The notes: generated from the letters alone by a model not told the origin. A stretch of DNA of 64,000 nucleotides from Enterococcus cecorum (GCF_023221775.1 NZ_JAKUDS010000009.1:1-64000); one strand, 5' to 3'; positions 17,188 through 25,791 are shown, counted from the first letter of the stretch. A program made the numbers and translations.

Positions 17188-17779
17188 AAATCTGTCCAAA
17201 ACGAGTAGCAAAATGTTTTTGATACAAACGAAAAGCAAACAAAATGCCAACAATACTACCAATGAATATCGCTAACAAACTCACAATAAACATCTGTTGA
17301 GTCACATGTTCAAAGACGAAATGAATATACTTTTGGTCTTTTCCTCGAGCAAGTAACGCATCAATGTAAGCTTGACGCATAAACCAAAGTGGCAAAAGCG
17401 GTCCAACTAAACCATAACTAAACACGGTATAACTTAGCATCGTTCTTACCTTGATTGGCAAATTCGTTTTAAATTGAATGAAATCCGCCAAAACGGCCGC
17501 AACAATATTTGGTAAGAAAGCTAGAGGAAAATGGCCCGTCATTAAAAATAATAGGCCAATCACACTACCCATAATTGAAATGGCGCCAAAACGTTGAACT
17601 TTAGCGATTAAAATTAAATAAATCAGTCCAGTAAATAGCGCGGTCACACCAGGAAGCAATAAATTATGAAAACCAGGAATCGTAAAGCGCAAAACCAGTA
17701 AGCAAAGTGCCATCAAAATAAAATATAACGCTGTATAAATCCCGGTTGCAATCAAATGTTGTATTTTTAATCGTTGCAT
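17180..17779 (-). CDS. ECF transporter S component (Trep_Strep/MptD-like)
   Basis: A 199-residue protein with about six membrane segments and no soluble domain. It resembles the Trep_Strep family of S components, which occur with a dedicated T and a double ATPase, as here. The substrate is not established for this family, and no riboswitch is visible upstream to suggest one. The start follows GAGGAG. Confidence 0.75.
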   Translation of the reverse strand: MQRLKIQHLIATGIYTALYFILMALCLLVLRFTIPGFHNLLLPGVTALFTGLIYLILIAKVQRFGAISIMGSVIGLLFLMTGHFPLAFLPNIVAAVLADFIQFKTNLPIKVRTMLSYTVFSYGLVGPLLPLWFMRQAYIDALLARGKDQKYIHFVFEHVTQQMFIVSLLAIFIGSIVGILFAFRLYQKHFATRFGQIYE

Positions 17780-17807
17780 AAAAAACTCCTCTCAATAAGA
17801 TAAATTC

Positions 17808-17836
17808 ATTGTAACGAATAATCAGGCACAATGCAA
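17808..17836 (-). promoter_or_regulatory. ECF operon promoter
   Basis: TTGCAT (17831-17836) and TACAAT (17808-17813) on the minus strand, 17 bp apart. The -35 overlaps the T-tract of the upstream terminator. Confidence 0.65.
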
Positions 17837-17866
17837 AAAAATAAGTCTAGTCATAAACTAGACCAC
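17833..17866 (-). terminator. Terminator after the 95-residue gene
   Basis: GTCTAG (17858-17863) and CTAGAC (17845-17850) with flanking pairs form a stem, followed on the minus strand by TTATTTTTTT. Confidence 0.85.
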
Positions 17867-17872
17867 AATAAA

Positions 17873-18160
17873 TTATCGAATAAAGGCACTTGGCAATACC
17901 ACACCTAAATAGTATTTCCAACGATATTTTAGAAGTAATTTTTTTAAGTATTGCAATTCCTTATAACTTTGATAGCGTTGAGCAGCCTTTTCCACTGTCG
18001 GATATAAGCGATACGCAATCAGACTAATGCGTTCTTGATTGTTTGTTAGTTTTTGAGCCGCCTCAAAAAATGCCTGCTTTTCTACTTGCGGAAGTGGATA
18101 AGTGGATTGATTGTAGATTTCATGAATGAGTTCATATAATTGTTTCGCTTTTGGTTTCAT
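17873..18160 (-). CDS. Small helical cytoplasmic protein, possibly bacteriocin-immunity-like
   Basis: A 95-residue, basic, largely helical protein (pattern of four amphipathic helices, no signal or membrane segment). AAGGAGG lies 5 nt before the ATG, so it is likely expressed. Size, helix pattern and a C-terminal KYRWKYYLGVVLP segment recall the enterocin-A-immunity type of protein, but the resemblance is weak. No bacteriocin gene is adjacent. It could also be an unrelated hypothetical protein. Confidence 0.6.
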   Translation of the reverse strand: MKPKAKQLYELIHEIYNQSTYPLPQVEKQAFFEAAQKLTNNQERISLIAYRLYPTVEKAAQRYQSYKELQYLKKLLLKYRWKYYLGVVLPSAFIR

Positions 18161-18191
18161 CAGATCCTCCTTTTTTAACGAATAAGAAGAT

Positions 18192-18228
18192 AATAGCCAC
18201 CATTTTAGTTGAACGACTGGTGGCTATT
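18192..18228 (-). terminator. ffh terminator
   Basis: AATAGCCACCA and TGGTGGCTATT form an 11-bp perfect stem directly 3' of ffh, followed by a moderately T-rich tract. It separates ffh from the accessory block. Confidence 0.8.
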
Positions 18229-18236
18229 CTGTTCGT

Positions 18237-19658
18237 TTATTTACGTTTTTTCTTCTTTTTCTTTTTATTCTTCTTAATCATGCGGTTCATCGCCATTTTG
18301 CCCAATTTTCCTTTAATGCCTCCGCCAAACATTTGGTCCATACCTGGCATATTAAAGTTACCATTCGTCATTTGTTGCATCATTTTTTGAGCTTCTTTAA
18401 ACTGCTTAATCATGCGGTTGACTTCGACCACACTATTTCCTGATCCAGCAGCAATTCTGCGACGACGACTTGGATTGAGTAAGTCAGGATTTTCACGCTC
18501 TTGGGGAGTCATGGACATCACAATGGCTCTTTGTCTAGCAATTTGTTTTGGATCCACTTTTAGGTTTTCGATTCCTGGCATGGTGCTCATCCCTGGAATC
18601 ATCTTCATCAAATCTTCTAACGGTCCCATACTCATCACTTGATCTAGCTGCTCGATAAAGTCATTAAAGTCAAAGCTATTTTCCTTCATCTTACGGGCTA
18701 GTTCTTCCGCTTTTTTCTCATCGTAATCTTGTTGGGCTTTTTCAATTAAGGTTAATAAATCCCCCATCCCTAAGATACGACTAGACATACGATCAGGGTG
18801 GAATACTTCAAGGTCTGTTAATTTTTCACCAGTACCAGTAAATTTAATCGGCGCACCCGTAACTGAGCGAATGGATAATGCCGCACCGCCACGAGTATCC
18901 CCATCAAGTTTGGTAATAATCACCCCGGTAATGCCTAGCTGTTGATTGAAACTATCCGCTACAGTCACCGCATCTTGACCGGTCATGGCATCGACAACTA
19001 AAAGAATTTCATTTGGTTGGGCGATTTCTTTAATTTGTTTTAACTCATCCATCAAAGTTTCATCGATATGCAGACGTCCGGCCGTATCGATTAACACATA
19101 GTCATTGCGTTTTTCACGGGCAACTTCCATCCCTTGACGTACAATCTCAACAGGTGAAACCTCAGTCCCCATCTCAAAAACAGGCACTTTTAACTGTTCA
19201 CCTAAAACTTTTAATTGGTCAATCGCAGCTGGTCGATATACGTCACCTGCAATCAGTAATGGACGCGCTTTTTCATTTTTGATTAAATGATTGGCTAATT
19301 TCCCTGTGAAGGTTGTTTTACCAGCCCCTTGTAACCCGACCATCATAATAACTGTTGGAATCTTTGGTGCCTTAATCAATTCAGCCGTTTCAGAACCTAA
19401 CATCTTCGTTAACTCTTCATCAACGATTTTCACGACTTGTTGCGCTGGGGATAAGCTTTCTAAAACTTCTGCCCCAACTGCCCGCTCGCGAACATTTTTA
19501 GTAAATTCTTTCACGACTTGTAAGTTCACGTCGGCTTCAAGTAAGGCCAAGCGAATCTCACGCATCATTTCTTTTACATCGGCTTCGGTTACTTTCCCTT
19601 TGCGACGTAATTTACTCATCGCATCTTGTAATCTCTTCGTTAAACTTTCAAATGCCAT
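18237..19658 (-). CDS. ffh: Signal recognition particle protein Ffh (SRP54)
   Basis: The 473-residue GTPase has the N domain, the G domain with GLQGAGKTT, DTAGR and TKLDGD, and a methionine-rich M domain that binds SRP RNA (GMSTMPGI, QKMMQQMTN, MPGMDQMF). It ends in a poly-lysine tail. It directs nascent membrane proteins to FtsY. It lies 17 bp after ylxM, as in most Firmicutes. Its RNA partner is encoded in this window near 35.6 kb. Confidence 0.98.
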   Translation of the reverse strand: MAFESLTKRLQDAMSKLRRKGKVTEADVKEMMREIRLALLEADVNLQVVKEFTKNVRERAVGAEVLESLSPAQQVVKIVDEELTKMLGSETAELIKAPKIPTVIMMVGLQGAGKTTFTGKLANHLIKNEKARPLLIAGDVYRPAAIDQLKVLGEQLKVPVFEMGTEVSPVEIVRQGMEVAREKRNDYVLIDTAGRLHIDETLMDELKQIKEIAQPNEILLVVDAMTGQDAVTVADSFNQQLGITGVIITKLDGDTRGGAALSIRSVTGAPIKFTGTGEKLTDLEVFHPDRMSSRILGMGDLLTLIEKAQQDYDEKKAEELARKMKENSFDFNDFIEQLDQVMSMGPLEDLMKMIPGMSTMPGIENLKVDPKQIARQRAIVMSMTPQERENPDLLNPSRRRRIAAGSGNSVVEVNRMIKQFKEAQKMMQQMTNGNFNMPGMDQMFGGGIKGKLGKMAMNRMIKKNKKKKKKKRK

Positions 19659-19675
19659 AAAAAACTCCTTATCTA

Positions 19676-20014
19676 TTAATCCTCTATTGCTTGTAATTCA
19701 TTGATAAAACTTTGCAAGGTCTCGTCTTTTGGATAGTGACTGGCAATATATTCTTGAAACTGCCCATAGACTTGCCTTCTGACCATATAATCTGAATACA
19801 TATGTAATCTTTTTTCATAGTCTTCTAAAATTTTTTCGGTCCGCTTGATATTATCATAAACGGCTTGACGGCTTACCTCGAACTCCTCAGCAATTTCACC
19901 TAAAGAGTAGTCGTCCGCATAATATAATTCCATATAGTTCATCTGCTTGGTCGTCAAAAGCGTCGAATAAAACTCAAACAAAGCGTTCATGCGATTTGTT
20001 TTTTCAATCTCCAA
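19676..20014 (-). CDS. ylxM: YlxM/p13-like DNA-binding regulator
   Basis: The 112-residue protein has a helix-turn-helix ([28 protein letters not shown]) typical of the YlxM family encoded beside ffh, with a reported effect on SRP in streptococci. I choose a TTG start at 20014 ([15 protein letters not shown]), because GGGGG lies 7 nt upstream and the length matches the family. A longer frame from 20059 would extend far into the DUF523 gene. Confidence 0.9.
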   Translation of the reverse strand: MEIEKTNRMNALFEFYSTLLTTKQMNYMELYYADDYSLGEIAEEFEVSRQAVYDNIKRTEKILEDYEKRLHMYSDYMVRRQVYGQFQEYIASHYPKDETLQSFINELQAIED

Positions 20015-20486
20015 GTAAAATCCCCCTTTGTGAGCATAAAGTTGGTAAGTCCGCCTCACTATAAACTTTCATCCCTTTTTGGATAAAATAAGCCGTGGCT
20101 ACTCCGACACCTGTCTTCTTCGTACCTGAAAAAGTGCCATCATAAATTTGTGACTTACCACAAGAAGGACTGCGCTCTTTTAAAATTAAGGTCGTCACTT
20201 GCTGCGCCTGTAACTTTTCATAAGCTACTCTCGCCCCATGTTTAAAGCTTTCGGTGACATCTTCTTGATTCTGGTTGATGACTTTGGCTTTTCCTTGCCA
20301 GACATCAAAGCCATCACCACCGACAATCTCAGCTGGAACGCGCGGAATCGGTAAACCACCCATCACTTCAGGGCAAACTAAGACAGCTTCATTGGCGGCT
20401 ATCAGTTCTTTTATTAGATTGATTTTTTGCATCCGTCCATCATAGCGGCAACACACACCGCCCAGACAAGCACTTATTCCAATCAT
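20004..20486 (-). CDS. DUF523 family protein
   Basis: A 160-residue cysteine-rich protein of the DUF523 family, with [39 protein letters not shown] and GVGVATAYF. The conserved cysteines suggest metal or redox chemistry, but the function is unknown. It overlaps the ylxM start by 11 bp and probably leads the ylxM-ffh transcript. Confidence 0.9.
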   Translation of the reverse strand: MIGISACLGGVCCRYDGRMQKINLIKELIAANEAVLVCPEVMGGLPIPRVPAEIVGGDGFDVWQGKAKVINQNQEDVTESFKHGARVAYEKLQAQQVTTLILKERSPSCGKSQIYDGTFSGTKKTGVGVATAYFIQKGMKVYSEADLPTLCSQRGILLGD

Positions 20487-20602
20487 GATTTCTAACTACT
20501 TTCTGAATAAGATTGACTAACATTTTTCATTATATCATTGTTTTGTGGTTTTCCATAGTCCTTAATGGTAAAATGGAAACAGAAAATCATTTGGAGGTTT
20601 TT

Positions 20603-21325
20603 ATGAAAAAAGTATTAGTTGTCGATGATGAAGAATCTATTCGTACCCTATTACAATTTAATTTACAAAAAGAAGGTTATCAGGTCACTTTAGCCGAAGA
20701 TGGTCAAAAAGGTTTAGCACTCGCCTTGCAAGAAGCTTTTGATTTTATCATTTTAGATGTGATGTTGCCGTATCTGGATGGCATGGAAATCACCAAAAAG
20801 CTCCGTCAAGAAAAAGTCGACAGTCCCATCTTGATGCTTACCGCTAAAGATGATGCTATTGATAGGATTTTAGGCCTTGAGATTGGCGCAGATGATTATC
20901 TAACCAAACCATTTAGTCCTCGTGAAGTACTGGCACGTATGAAAGCTATTTTTCGCAGAGTTGATGTGAAAAAAGAGCAAACTCCTATTCATCCAATAGC
21001 CAGTAACCAAGAAGGACAAACCTTACAAATTGGCGAAATTATCGCTGATTTAGCAAACTACCAAGTCCAAGTGCGTGGTCAAGAAATTACTTTAACCCCT
21101 AAAGAATTTGAGCTCTTGGTGTATTTTATGCAACGTAAAAACCGCGTCATCAATCGTGATACCTTGCTTGAACGTATTTGGAATTTTGATTTTGATGGTC
21201 AAACACGGATTGTCGATGTGCATATTAGCCATCTAAGAGAAAAAATCGAAGTGGATCCGAAAAAACCGCAATATTTAGTCACAGTCCGCGGTTTTGGCTA
21301 TAAATTTCAGGAGCCGGACAAGTAA
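20603..21325 (+). CDS. phoP: PhoP-like response regulator
   Basis: The 240-residue OmpR/PhoB-class regulator has a receiver domain (VVDDEESIR, phospho-acceptor D52 in ILDVMLPYLDG, LTKPFSPREV) and a winged helix (LTPKEFELLVYFM, RIVDVHISHLREKIE, TVRGFGYKF). TTGGAGG precedes the ATG, 9 nt away. An extended -10 TGGTAAAAT (20566-20574) is a possible promoter. The cognate kinase gene is 1.7 kb downstream, separated by an IscB element that begins at or near the last codons of this gene. PstS next door supports a phosphate role; the WalR and PhoP classes are similar, so the name is an inference. Confidence 0.85.
   Translation: MKKVLVVDDEESIRTLLQFNLQKEGYQVTLAEDGQKGLALALQEAFDFIILDVMLPYLDGMEITKKLRQEKVDSPILMLTAKDDAIDRILGLEIGADDYLTKPFSPREVLARMKAIFRRVDVKKEQTPIHPIASNQEGQTLQIGEIIADLANYQVQVRGQEITLTPKEFELLVYFMQRKNRVINRDTLLERIWNFDFDGQTRIVDVHISHLREKIEVDPKKPQYLVTVRGFGYKFQEPDK
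21317..21321 (+). other. Left-flank GACAA (candidate target of IscB element)
   Basis: GACAA here recurs at 22976-22980. IS200/IS605-type elements use a short target at the left flank and a matching or similar sequence at the right end. The two copies are the best available boundary markers. Confidence 0.5.
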
Positions 21326-21600
21326 ACTACCACATACCCAAGGGTATGTGGCTTCCATTAAATAGTTTACCAGACTCAGTATATAGAAATATATACTACG
21401 ATAGTTAAGTCATGACACCTTTGGTTGACGCAACAGACCAATGCTCTTTCATATACGTTTAAGTTAGGTTGGAGTAAGCAAAGCCTTGTGACATATATCT
21501 AAAAAGCTTAATTATCATTGTCGAGTTGAAGACGGAAAAAATCATATGGTAATAGTATGATTTAAGTACGCATTACCTGCTTTTAAGCAGCGTTTTTAAA
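21322..21600 (+). ncRNA. Probable omega-RNA (HEARO-type) of IscB
   Basis: The 280 bp before iscB have no ORF but are rich in stems: the terminal hairpin at 21330-21351, AGTATATA-GAAA-TATATACT (21378-21397, 8 bp with a GAAA loop), AAATCATA / TATGATTT (21539-21563), and CTGCTT-TT-AAGCAG (21577-21590) followed by a T-run. IscB omega-RNAs are encoded at this position, take their guide from the sequence left of the element and end near the iscB start. The family is inferred from context; the fold has not been matched to a model. Confidence 0.7.
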
Positions 21601-21629
21601 TATTTTTATTTTAAAGGAGTGACTGGTTC

Positions 21630-22913
21630 ATGGTATATGTTTTATCTATCGATAACGAACCTTTAATGCCTTGTAGCAACGTCATCGCACGTTTATTGTT
21701 AAAACAAGGAAAAGCAAAAGTCAAATATCGAGAACCTTTTACGATTAAGTTGACGTATGAAACAACTACCTATACGCAACCTTTAACCTTAGGTGTTGAT
21801 ACTGGTAGTCAAACGTTTGCAACAGCCGTTGCAGATGAAAAAGGAAATATTCTTTACACTTCTGAAGTGACTTTAAGAGAAGATAAGAACAATTCAATTA
21901 AAAAGAAAATGGATCAACGACGTATGTATCGTCGCAATCGACGTAGCAGTAAGACACGTTATCGTAAAGCACGGTTCAACAATCGTAAAAACTCAAAACG
22001 TAAAGAGCGTTTTAGTCCAACAATGACTAGTAAATTGCATAGTCATCAAAAAGAAATTGAATTTATTAAAAGCATTCTACCTATTGCAAAATTAATTTTT
22101 GAAACAGGAACATTCGACCCACATTTAATGAAAAACCCTAGTTTGGCGAATCCAAAAGTAAAACCATGGGGCTATCAACAAGGTCCGAATTACGGTTTTG
22201 AAAATACGAAAGCAAGAGTTTTAGTAAGAGACAATCATACTTGTCAAATTTGTAATAAAAAGCCTAAAAACGAACGCTTAGAAGTTCATCACCTTGTCTT
22301 TAGAAGTCAAGGTGGCTCTGACGAAGAAAACAACCTAGTTACGCTTTGTCATAGTTGCCATGTTGAACTGCATAAAGGATTGATTCATCCGAATTTTGAA
22401 GGTTCTTTAAAAAGTGCTTTAAAATACGCAACGCAGATGAATAGCATTCGTATACAACTTTTAAAATTATATCCAGACGCAATTGAAACATTTGGGTATG
22501 TCACTAAAGCAAATCGTTTAAATTTAGGTTTACCTAAAGAACATTATGTAGATGCGGCTGTCATTGCAACAGCTGGAAATCAAGTAAAATTTGCATGTAA
22601 TCTAATGATTAAACGTTGTATTCCTAAAGGTGATTTTCAACGTACAAAAGGTGTTCGTTCAGAAAAGACTATTCCAAAAGGTAAAATTGACGGATTTAAA
22701 AAATATGACAAAGTAAGATATTTTGGTAACGAATATTTCATTAAAGGAAGACGAACATCTGGTTATTTCACTTTAATGGATATTTACGGACAAACAATTT
22801 CTTTTAATCATATGTCTAAAGGTCAAAAAACTCCTAAAGCAAAGAATTGTCACAGAATATCTGCTAGAAAATCATGGATCGTTACAACTAAGAAATTAGA
22901 AAATATAGCATAA
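21630..22913 (+). CDS. iscB: IscB RNA-guided nuclease (RuvC plus HNH)
   Basis: The 427-residue protein has the IscB architecture. PLMP motif at 11-14; RuvC-I GVDTGS with D57; an arginine-rich bridge helix at about 97-122; RuvC-II FETG with E158; HNH domain about 200-250 with C205/C208, H220-H221, N235, C240/C243 and H248; RuvC-III HYVDA with H305 and D308; then a C-terminal domain (about 325-427) for target-adjacent motif recognition. All catalytic residues appear intact, so the protein may be active. AAAGGAG precedes the ATG at 21630. IscB is the ancestor group of Cas9 and cuts DNA using omega-RNA. Confidence 0.95.
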   Translation: MVYVLSIDNEPLMPCSNVIARLLLKQGKAKVKYREPFTIKLTYETTTYTQPLTLGVDTGSQTFATAVADEKGNILYTSEVTLREDKNNSIKKKMDQRRMYRRNRRSSKTRYRKARFNNRKNSKRKERFSPTMTSKLHSHQKEIEFIKSILPIAKLIFETGTFDPHLMKNPSLANPKVKPWGYQQGPNYGFENTKARVLVRDNHTCQICNKKPKNERLEVHHLVFRSQGGSDEENNLVTLCHSCHVELHKGLIHPNFEGSLKSALKYATQMNSIRIQLLKLYPDAIETFGYVTKANRLNLGLPKEHYVDAAVIATAGNQVKFACNLMIKRCIPKGDFQRTKGVRSEKTIPKGKIDGFKKYDKVRYFGNEYFIKGRRTSGYFTLMDIYGQTISFNHMSKGQKTPKAKNCHRISARKSWIVTTKKLENIA

Positions 22914-22990
22914 AATTATAAAAAAAGAAAGGAGATAGTCGCTTCTCCCACCACCTAAAGGTAGTGGGTTTCCGCGACAAATATTTTTTT

Positions 22991-24736
22991 ATGAAAAAAT
23001 ATCTGCATAAGGAAGCCCTAATTTGGGGAATCGGCCTGATCATTCTTTATCTGTTTAGCTGGCAATTGATTCATTATTTTTATAACCAACAAGTCATTAC
23101 GCAGCAAAATCGCTTTTTAATCGAACAAGCCCAAACGCTAAGTCGCATCAGCCAAAATCAGGCAGAAAAAATCATCCAGCTCGCTCCACAATATGTCCAA
23201 AATGAAAATGAGCGGCTCACCTTAATTGATGGTAAAACTGGTAAAATCCTATTTGATACGTTTGAATCCCAATTACAAACTGATTCTCGCAAAAATCGAC
23301 CAGAAGTTAAAGCGATATTAGATGGCAATGAGACCGGTCAAGCAATCCGTGAAAGTCAGACACTACATAAGGAAATGATGTATGTCACACTTGCTTTACA
23401 ATCTAAAGGACAATTACGTTATATTTTACGTTTAGCTGAGCCGACTGCAACCTTTTATAATCAAGCTAAGTCCATGCAACGCGCGATTTTTCTCGTATTT
23501 ACCTTGATGTATTTGATGATTACCTTCTTTATTTTACGGGTCATCTATAAACGCAACCAACCGCTGCAAACCGTGGTCCCTATCTTAGAAAAAATGCTCA
23601 ATCAGCCTGACCACACCGAATGGATTTTAACGCAAGATGAACAAAGCGGCGAATTATTTTATTTGATTAATCAATTAAATGAAAAATTGCGCCAAACCCA
23701 TCAAGCATATACCCAAAGTCAAGTACAATTTGCGCAAGTCTTGCAAGAATTGACGATTGGTATCTTTTTAATTGCACCAGATGGCAAGCTACAATTGATG
23801 AACCAAGCAATGTGCGAACAACTCGGTTTAACAGAAAGCAAATTAAATGCTGATTTTACCCAAACCATCACTGATCCGAAATTGATTCAAATGATTTATC
23901 AAGTACAGTCGAATCATCAGCTGCTACATGAAGAACTGACCACTTTTCAAACCAAGCGGAAATTAGATTTATCGATGCGAATTTTTTCTGATCAGCAACA
24001 AATTCTAGGCATGAGTTATGACTTAACCAAGATTAGACATCTTGAAAAGCTGCAAAAAGATTTCGTCGGCAATGTCACCCACGAATTAAAAACACCCGTC
24101 ACCTCGCTGATAGGCTTTACCGAAACCTTGCTTGATGGCGCGATGGAAGATCCTGAATTATGTCGCCAGTTTTTAACCATCATGCAAAAAGATGCCAATC
24201 GTTTACAAGATTTGATTCAAGAAATTATTCAACTGTCGAAAACCGATGAATTATTTGCTTATGAATCTAGTCAGGTCGAATGTGGACGATTGGTCAAACA
24301 AATTCTTAGTCAATATGAAAAGAATATCGAGAATAAACAGCTATCCTTGACACTTACCACCGAGAGTGAAGTCACGCTCTTAACTAAAAAAGAACTGATT
24401 CAACCCATTCTCAAAAATTTAATTGAAAATGCAATTTTTTATGCCCCTGAAAACGGCAAGATTACGATTCAATTGAAAAAACAAGCCCAGCTATTCACCT
24501 TTAAGATTACCGATAATGGCTTAGGAATCGAAGCAAAGGATCAAGCGCGAATTTTCGAACGCTTTTATCGTGTAGACAAAGCGCGGGCAAGACACTCTGG
24601 TGGAACTGGCCTTGGTTTAGCCATCGTGAAAGACTATACTGAAAAATTAGGTGGCCGTGTCTGGGTGGAAAGTCATCCTGGCTTAGGCGCTACTTTTATC
24701 GTTGAACTTCCTGAATTAACAGAAAACCCCTCATAG
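22991..24736 (+). CDS. phoR: PhoR-like sensor histidine kinase
   Basis: The 581-residue kinase starts MKKYLHKE. It has two membrane segments (about 10-28 and 160-185) enclosing an extracytoplasmic sensor, a PAS-like region (about 240-330), a HisKA box with H364 in FVGNVTHELKTPVTSL, and a HATPase domain with NLIENAIFYA, DNGLGI and GGTGLGLAI. Nothing resembling a Shine-Dalgarno site lies in the 20 nt before 22991, which now come from the end of the IscB element and a T7 tract. A GTG at 22964 would extend it by nine element-derived residues. Expression may be reduced. Confidence 0.88.
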   Translation: MKKYLHKEALIWGIGLIILYLFSWQLIHYFYNQQVITQQNRFLIEQAQTLSRISQNQAEKIIQLAPQYVQNENERLTLIDGKTGKILFDTFESQLQTDSRKNRPEVKAILDGNETGQAIRESQTLHKEMMYVTLALQSKGQLRYILRLAEPTATFYNQAKSMQRAIFLVFTLMYLMITFFILRVIYKRNQPLQTVVPILEKMLNQPDHTEWILTQDEQSGELFYLINQLNEKLRQTHQAYTQSQVQFAQVLQELTIGIFLIAPDGKLQLMNQAMCEQLGLTESKLNADFTQTITDPKLIQMIYQVQSNHQLLHEELTTFQTKRKLDLSMRIFSDQQQILGMSYDLTKIRHLEKLQKDFVGNVTHELKTPVTSLIGFTETLLDGAMEDPELCRQFLTIMQKDANRLQDLIQEIIQLSKTDELFAYESSQVECGRLVKQILSQYEKNIENKQLSLTLTTESEVTLLTKKELIQPILKNLIENAIFYAPENGKITIQLKKQAQLFTFKITDNGLGIEAKDQARIFERFYRVDKARARHSGGTGLGLAIVKDYTEKLGGRVWVESHPGLGATFIVELPELTENPS

Positions 24737-24765
24737 TTTCTAAGCTACGAGGGGCTTTCTATTAT
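24724..24765 (+). terminator. phoR terminator
   Basis: CCCCTCATAG (24727-24736) pairs with CTACGAGGGG (24745-24754), one mismatch, followed by CTTTCTATTATT. The left arm includes the kinase stop codon. Confidence 0.8.
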
Positions 24766-24835
24766 TATGGAGAACTTATGATGAAATGAAAAGCGTGAGT
24801 AGGTTTTGCTTTTCTTTCAATTAAAAGAGACTGGA

Positions 24836-25711
24836 TTATTTCTCGGTCACTTGTCCATCGGCAGAACGCGAGACTTGCATCTTCGTTACTGGTAAATAAC
24901 CTAACTCTTTGACCAAACCTTCTTGGACTTCATCGGAAACCATGTAATCTAAAAATTTCTTGATTTCTTTTGTTGGCTTGCCTTTGGTATACATATGTTC
25001 ATAAGACCAAATTGGCCAATCATTGGTTTCGATATTTTCAGCAGTTGGTGCGACACCGTCTAAAGAGAGTGCTTCTAAACTATCATCAATATAAGACAAA
25101 GCCAGATAACTAATCGCACCAGGGGTAGAAGAAACAATCTTTTTCACTGTTCCTGATGAATCTTGTTCTTGCGCTTGAATGGTTTTTGCCCCATCTAAGC
25201 CCCATTTTTCAAAAGTGGCGCGCGTACCTGATCCACTTGCTCGGTTCACAACAACAATTTCTTGGTCCTTACCGCCTAACTCTTGCCAATTTTTCACCTT
25301 ACCAGTAAAAATTGCAATCAACTGGTCCTTGGTGATATTTTTGACACCGACCGCTTTATTGACAACTGGGGCCATCCCAACAACTGCTACTTGATGATCA
25401 ACGAGTTTGCTTGCATCTACGCCATCTTTTTCTTCTGCAAAGACATCGGAATTACCGATTTGCACCGAACCACTGGCCACTTGACTCAAGCCTGTACCTG
25501 AGCCCCCACCTTGCACAGTAATTTGATAATTCGCATTTTTTGCAACAAACTGTTCTTGCGCTGATTCCACTAAGGGTTGTAAAGCAGTAGAACCGACCGC
25601 AACGATTTGGACTTGTTTAGAATTAGCTGAACTGTTTCCTGTTGAACTTTCATTGCCACATCCGGCTAAAAATACTCCTGCTAAAAGTAACATGGCTGAT
25701 AATTTTTTCAT
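24836..25711 (-). CDS. pstS: Phosphate-binding lipoprotein PstS
   Basis: The 291-residue protein has a lipoprotein signal with lipobox LAGC (C18) and the PBP-like fold of PstS: VGSTALQPLVE, GGGSGTGLSQV, ASGSGTRATF and GAISYLALSY. It captures inorganic phosphate for the PstCAB importer. No pstC, pstA or pstB follows here, so the rest of the importer must lie elsewhere. Upstream TTTACA-type repeats suggest control by the adjacent PhoP/PhoR-like pair. The gene converges on phoR. Confidence 0.93.
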   Translation of the reverse strand: MKKLSAMLLLAGVFLAGCGNESSTGNSSANSKQVQIVAVGSTALQPLVESAQEQFVAKNANYQITVQGGGSGTGLSQVASGSVQIGNSDVFAEEKDGVDASKLVDHQVAVVGMAPVVNKAVGVKNITKDQLIAIFTGKVKNWQELGGKDQEIVVVNRASGSGTRATFEKWGLDGAKTIQAQEQDSSGTVKKIVSSTPGAISYLALSYIDDSLEALSLDGVAPTAENIETNDWPIWSYEHMYTKGKPTKEIKKFLDYMVSDEVQEGLVKELGYLPVTKMQVSRSADGQVTEK

Positions 25712-25791
25712 AGTAATGACTCCTCTTACTTACTTGAATGAATTGATTTGTAAGTTGACTTCTTGCTTACACATTTATCTTAACAAGTGGA

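Larger units (their letters stand above)
21322..22980 (+). mobile_element. IscB element (IS200/IS605-like, no transposase)
   Basis: A 1.66-kb insertion lies between a response regulator and its kinase. It has a subterminal hairpin at the left (CCACATACCC 21330-21339 / GGGTATGTGG 21342-21351) and one at the right (CCCACCACC / GGTAGTGGG around 22948-22968, one mismatch). Between them are an omega-RNA-like region and iscB. Both hairpins are followed by a similar sequence (GTGGCTTCC; GTGGGTTTCC). No TnpA (Y1 transposase) frame exists, so movement would need one in trans. Exact ends are inferred. Confidence 0.8.

Noticed and set aside
19291-19704. 137-codon + strand ORF opposite ffh
   Set aside because: Antisense to the conserved Ffh G domain, without a start site.
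21322-22980. CRISPR-Cas locus, because of the Cas9-like HNH/RuvC protein
   Set aside because: The protein is 427 residues with a PLMP start and no recognition lobe. No repeat-spacer array, cas1 or cas2 is present; IscB explains it.
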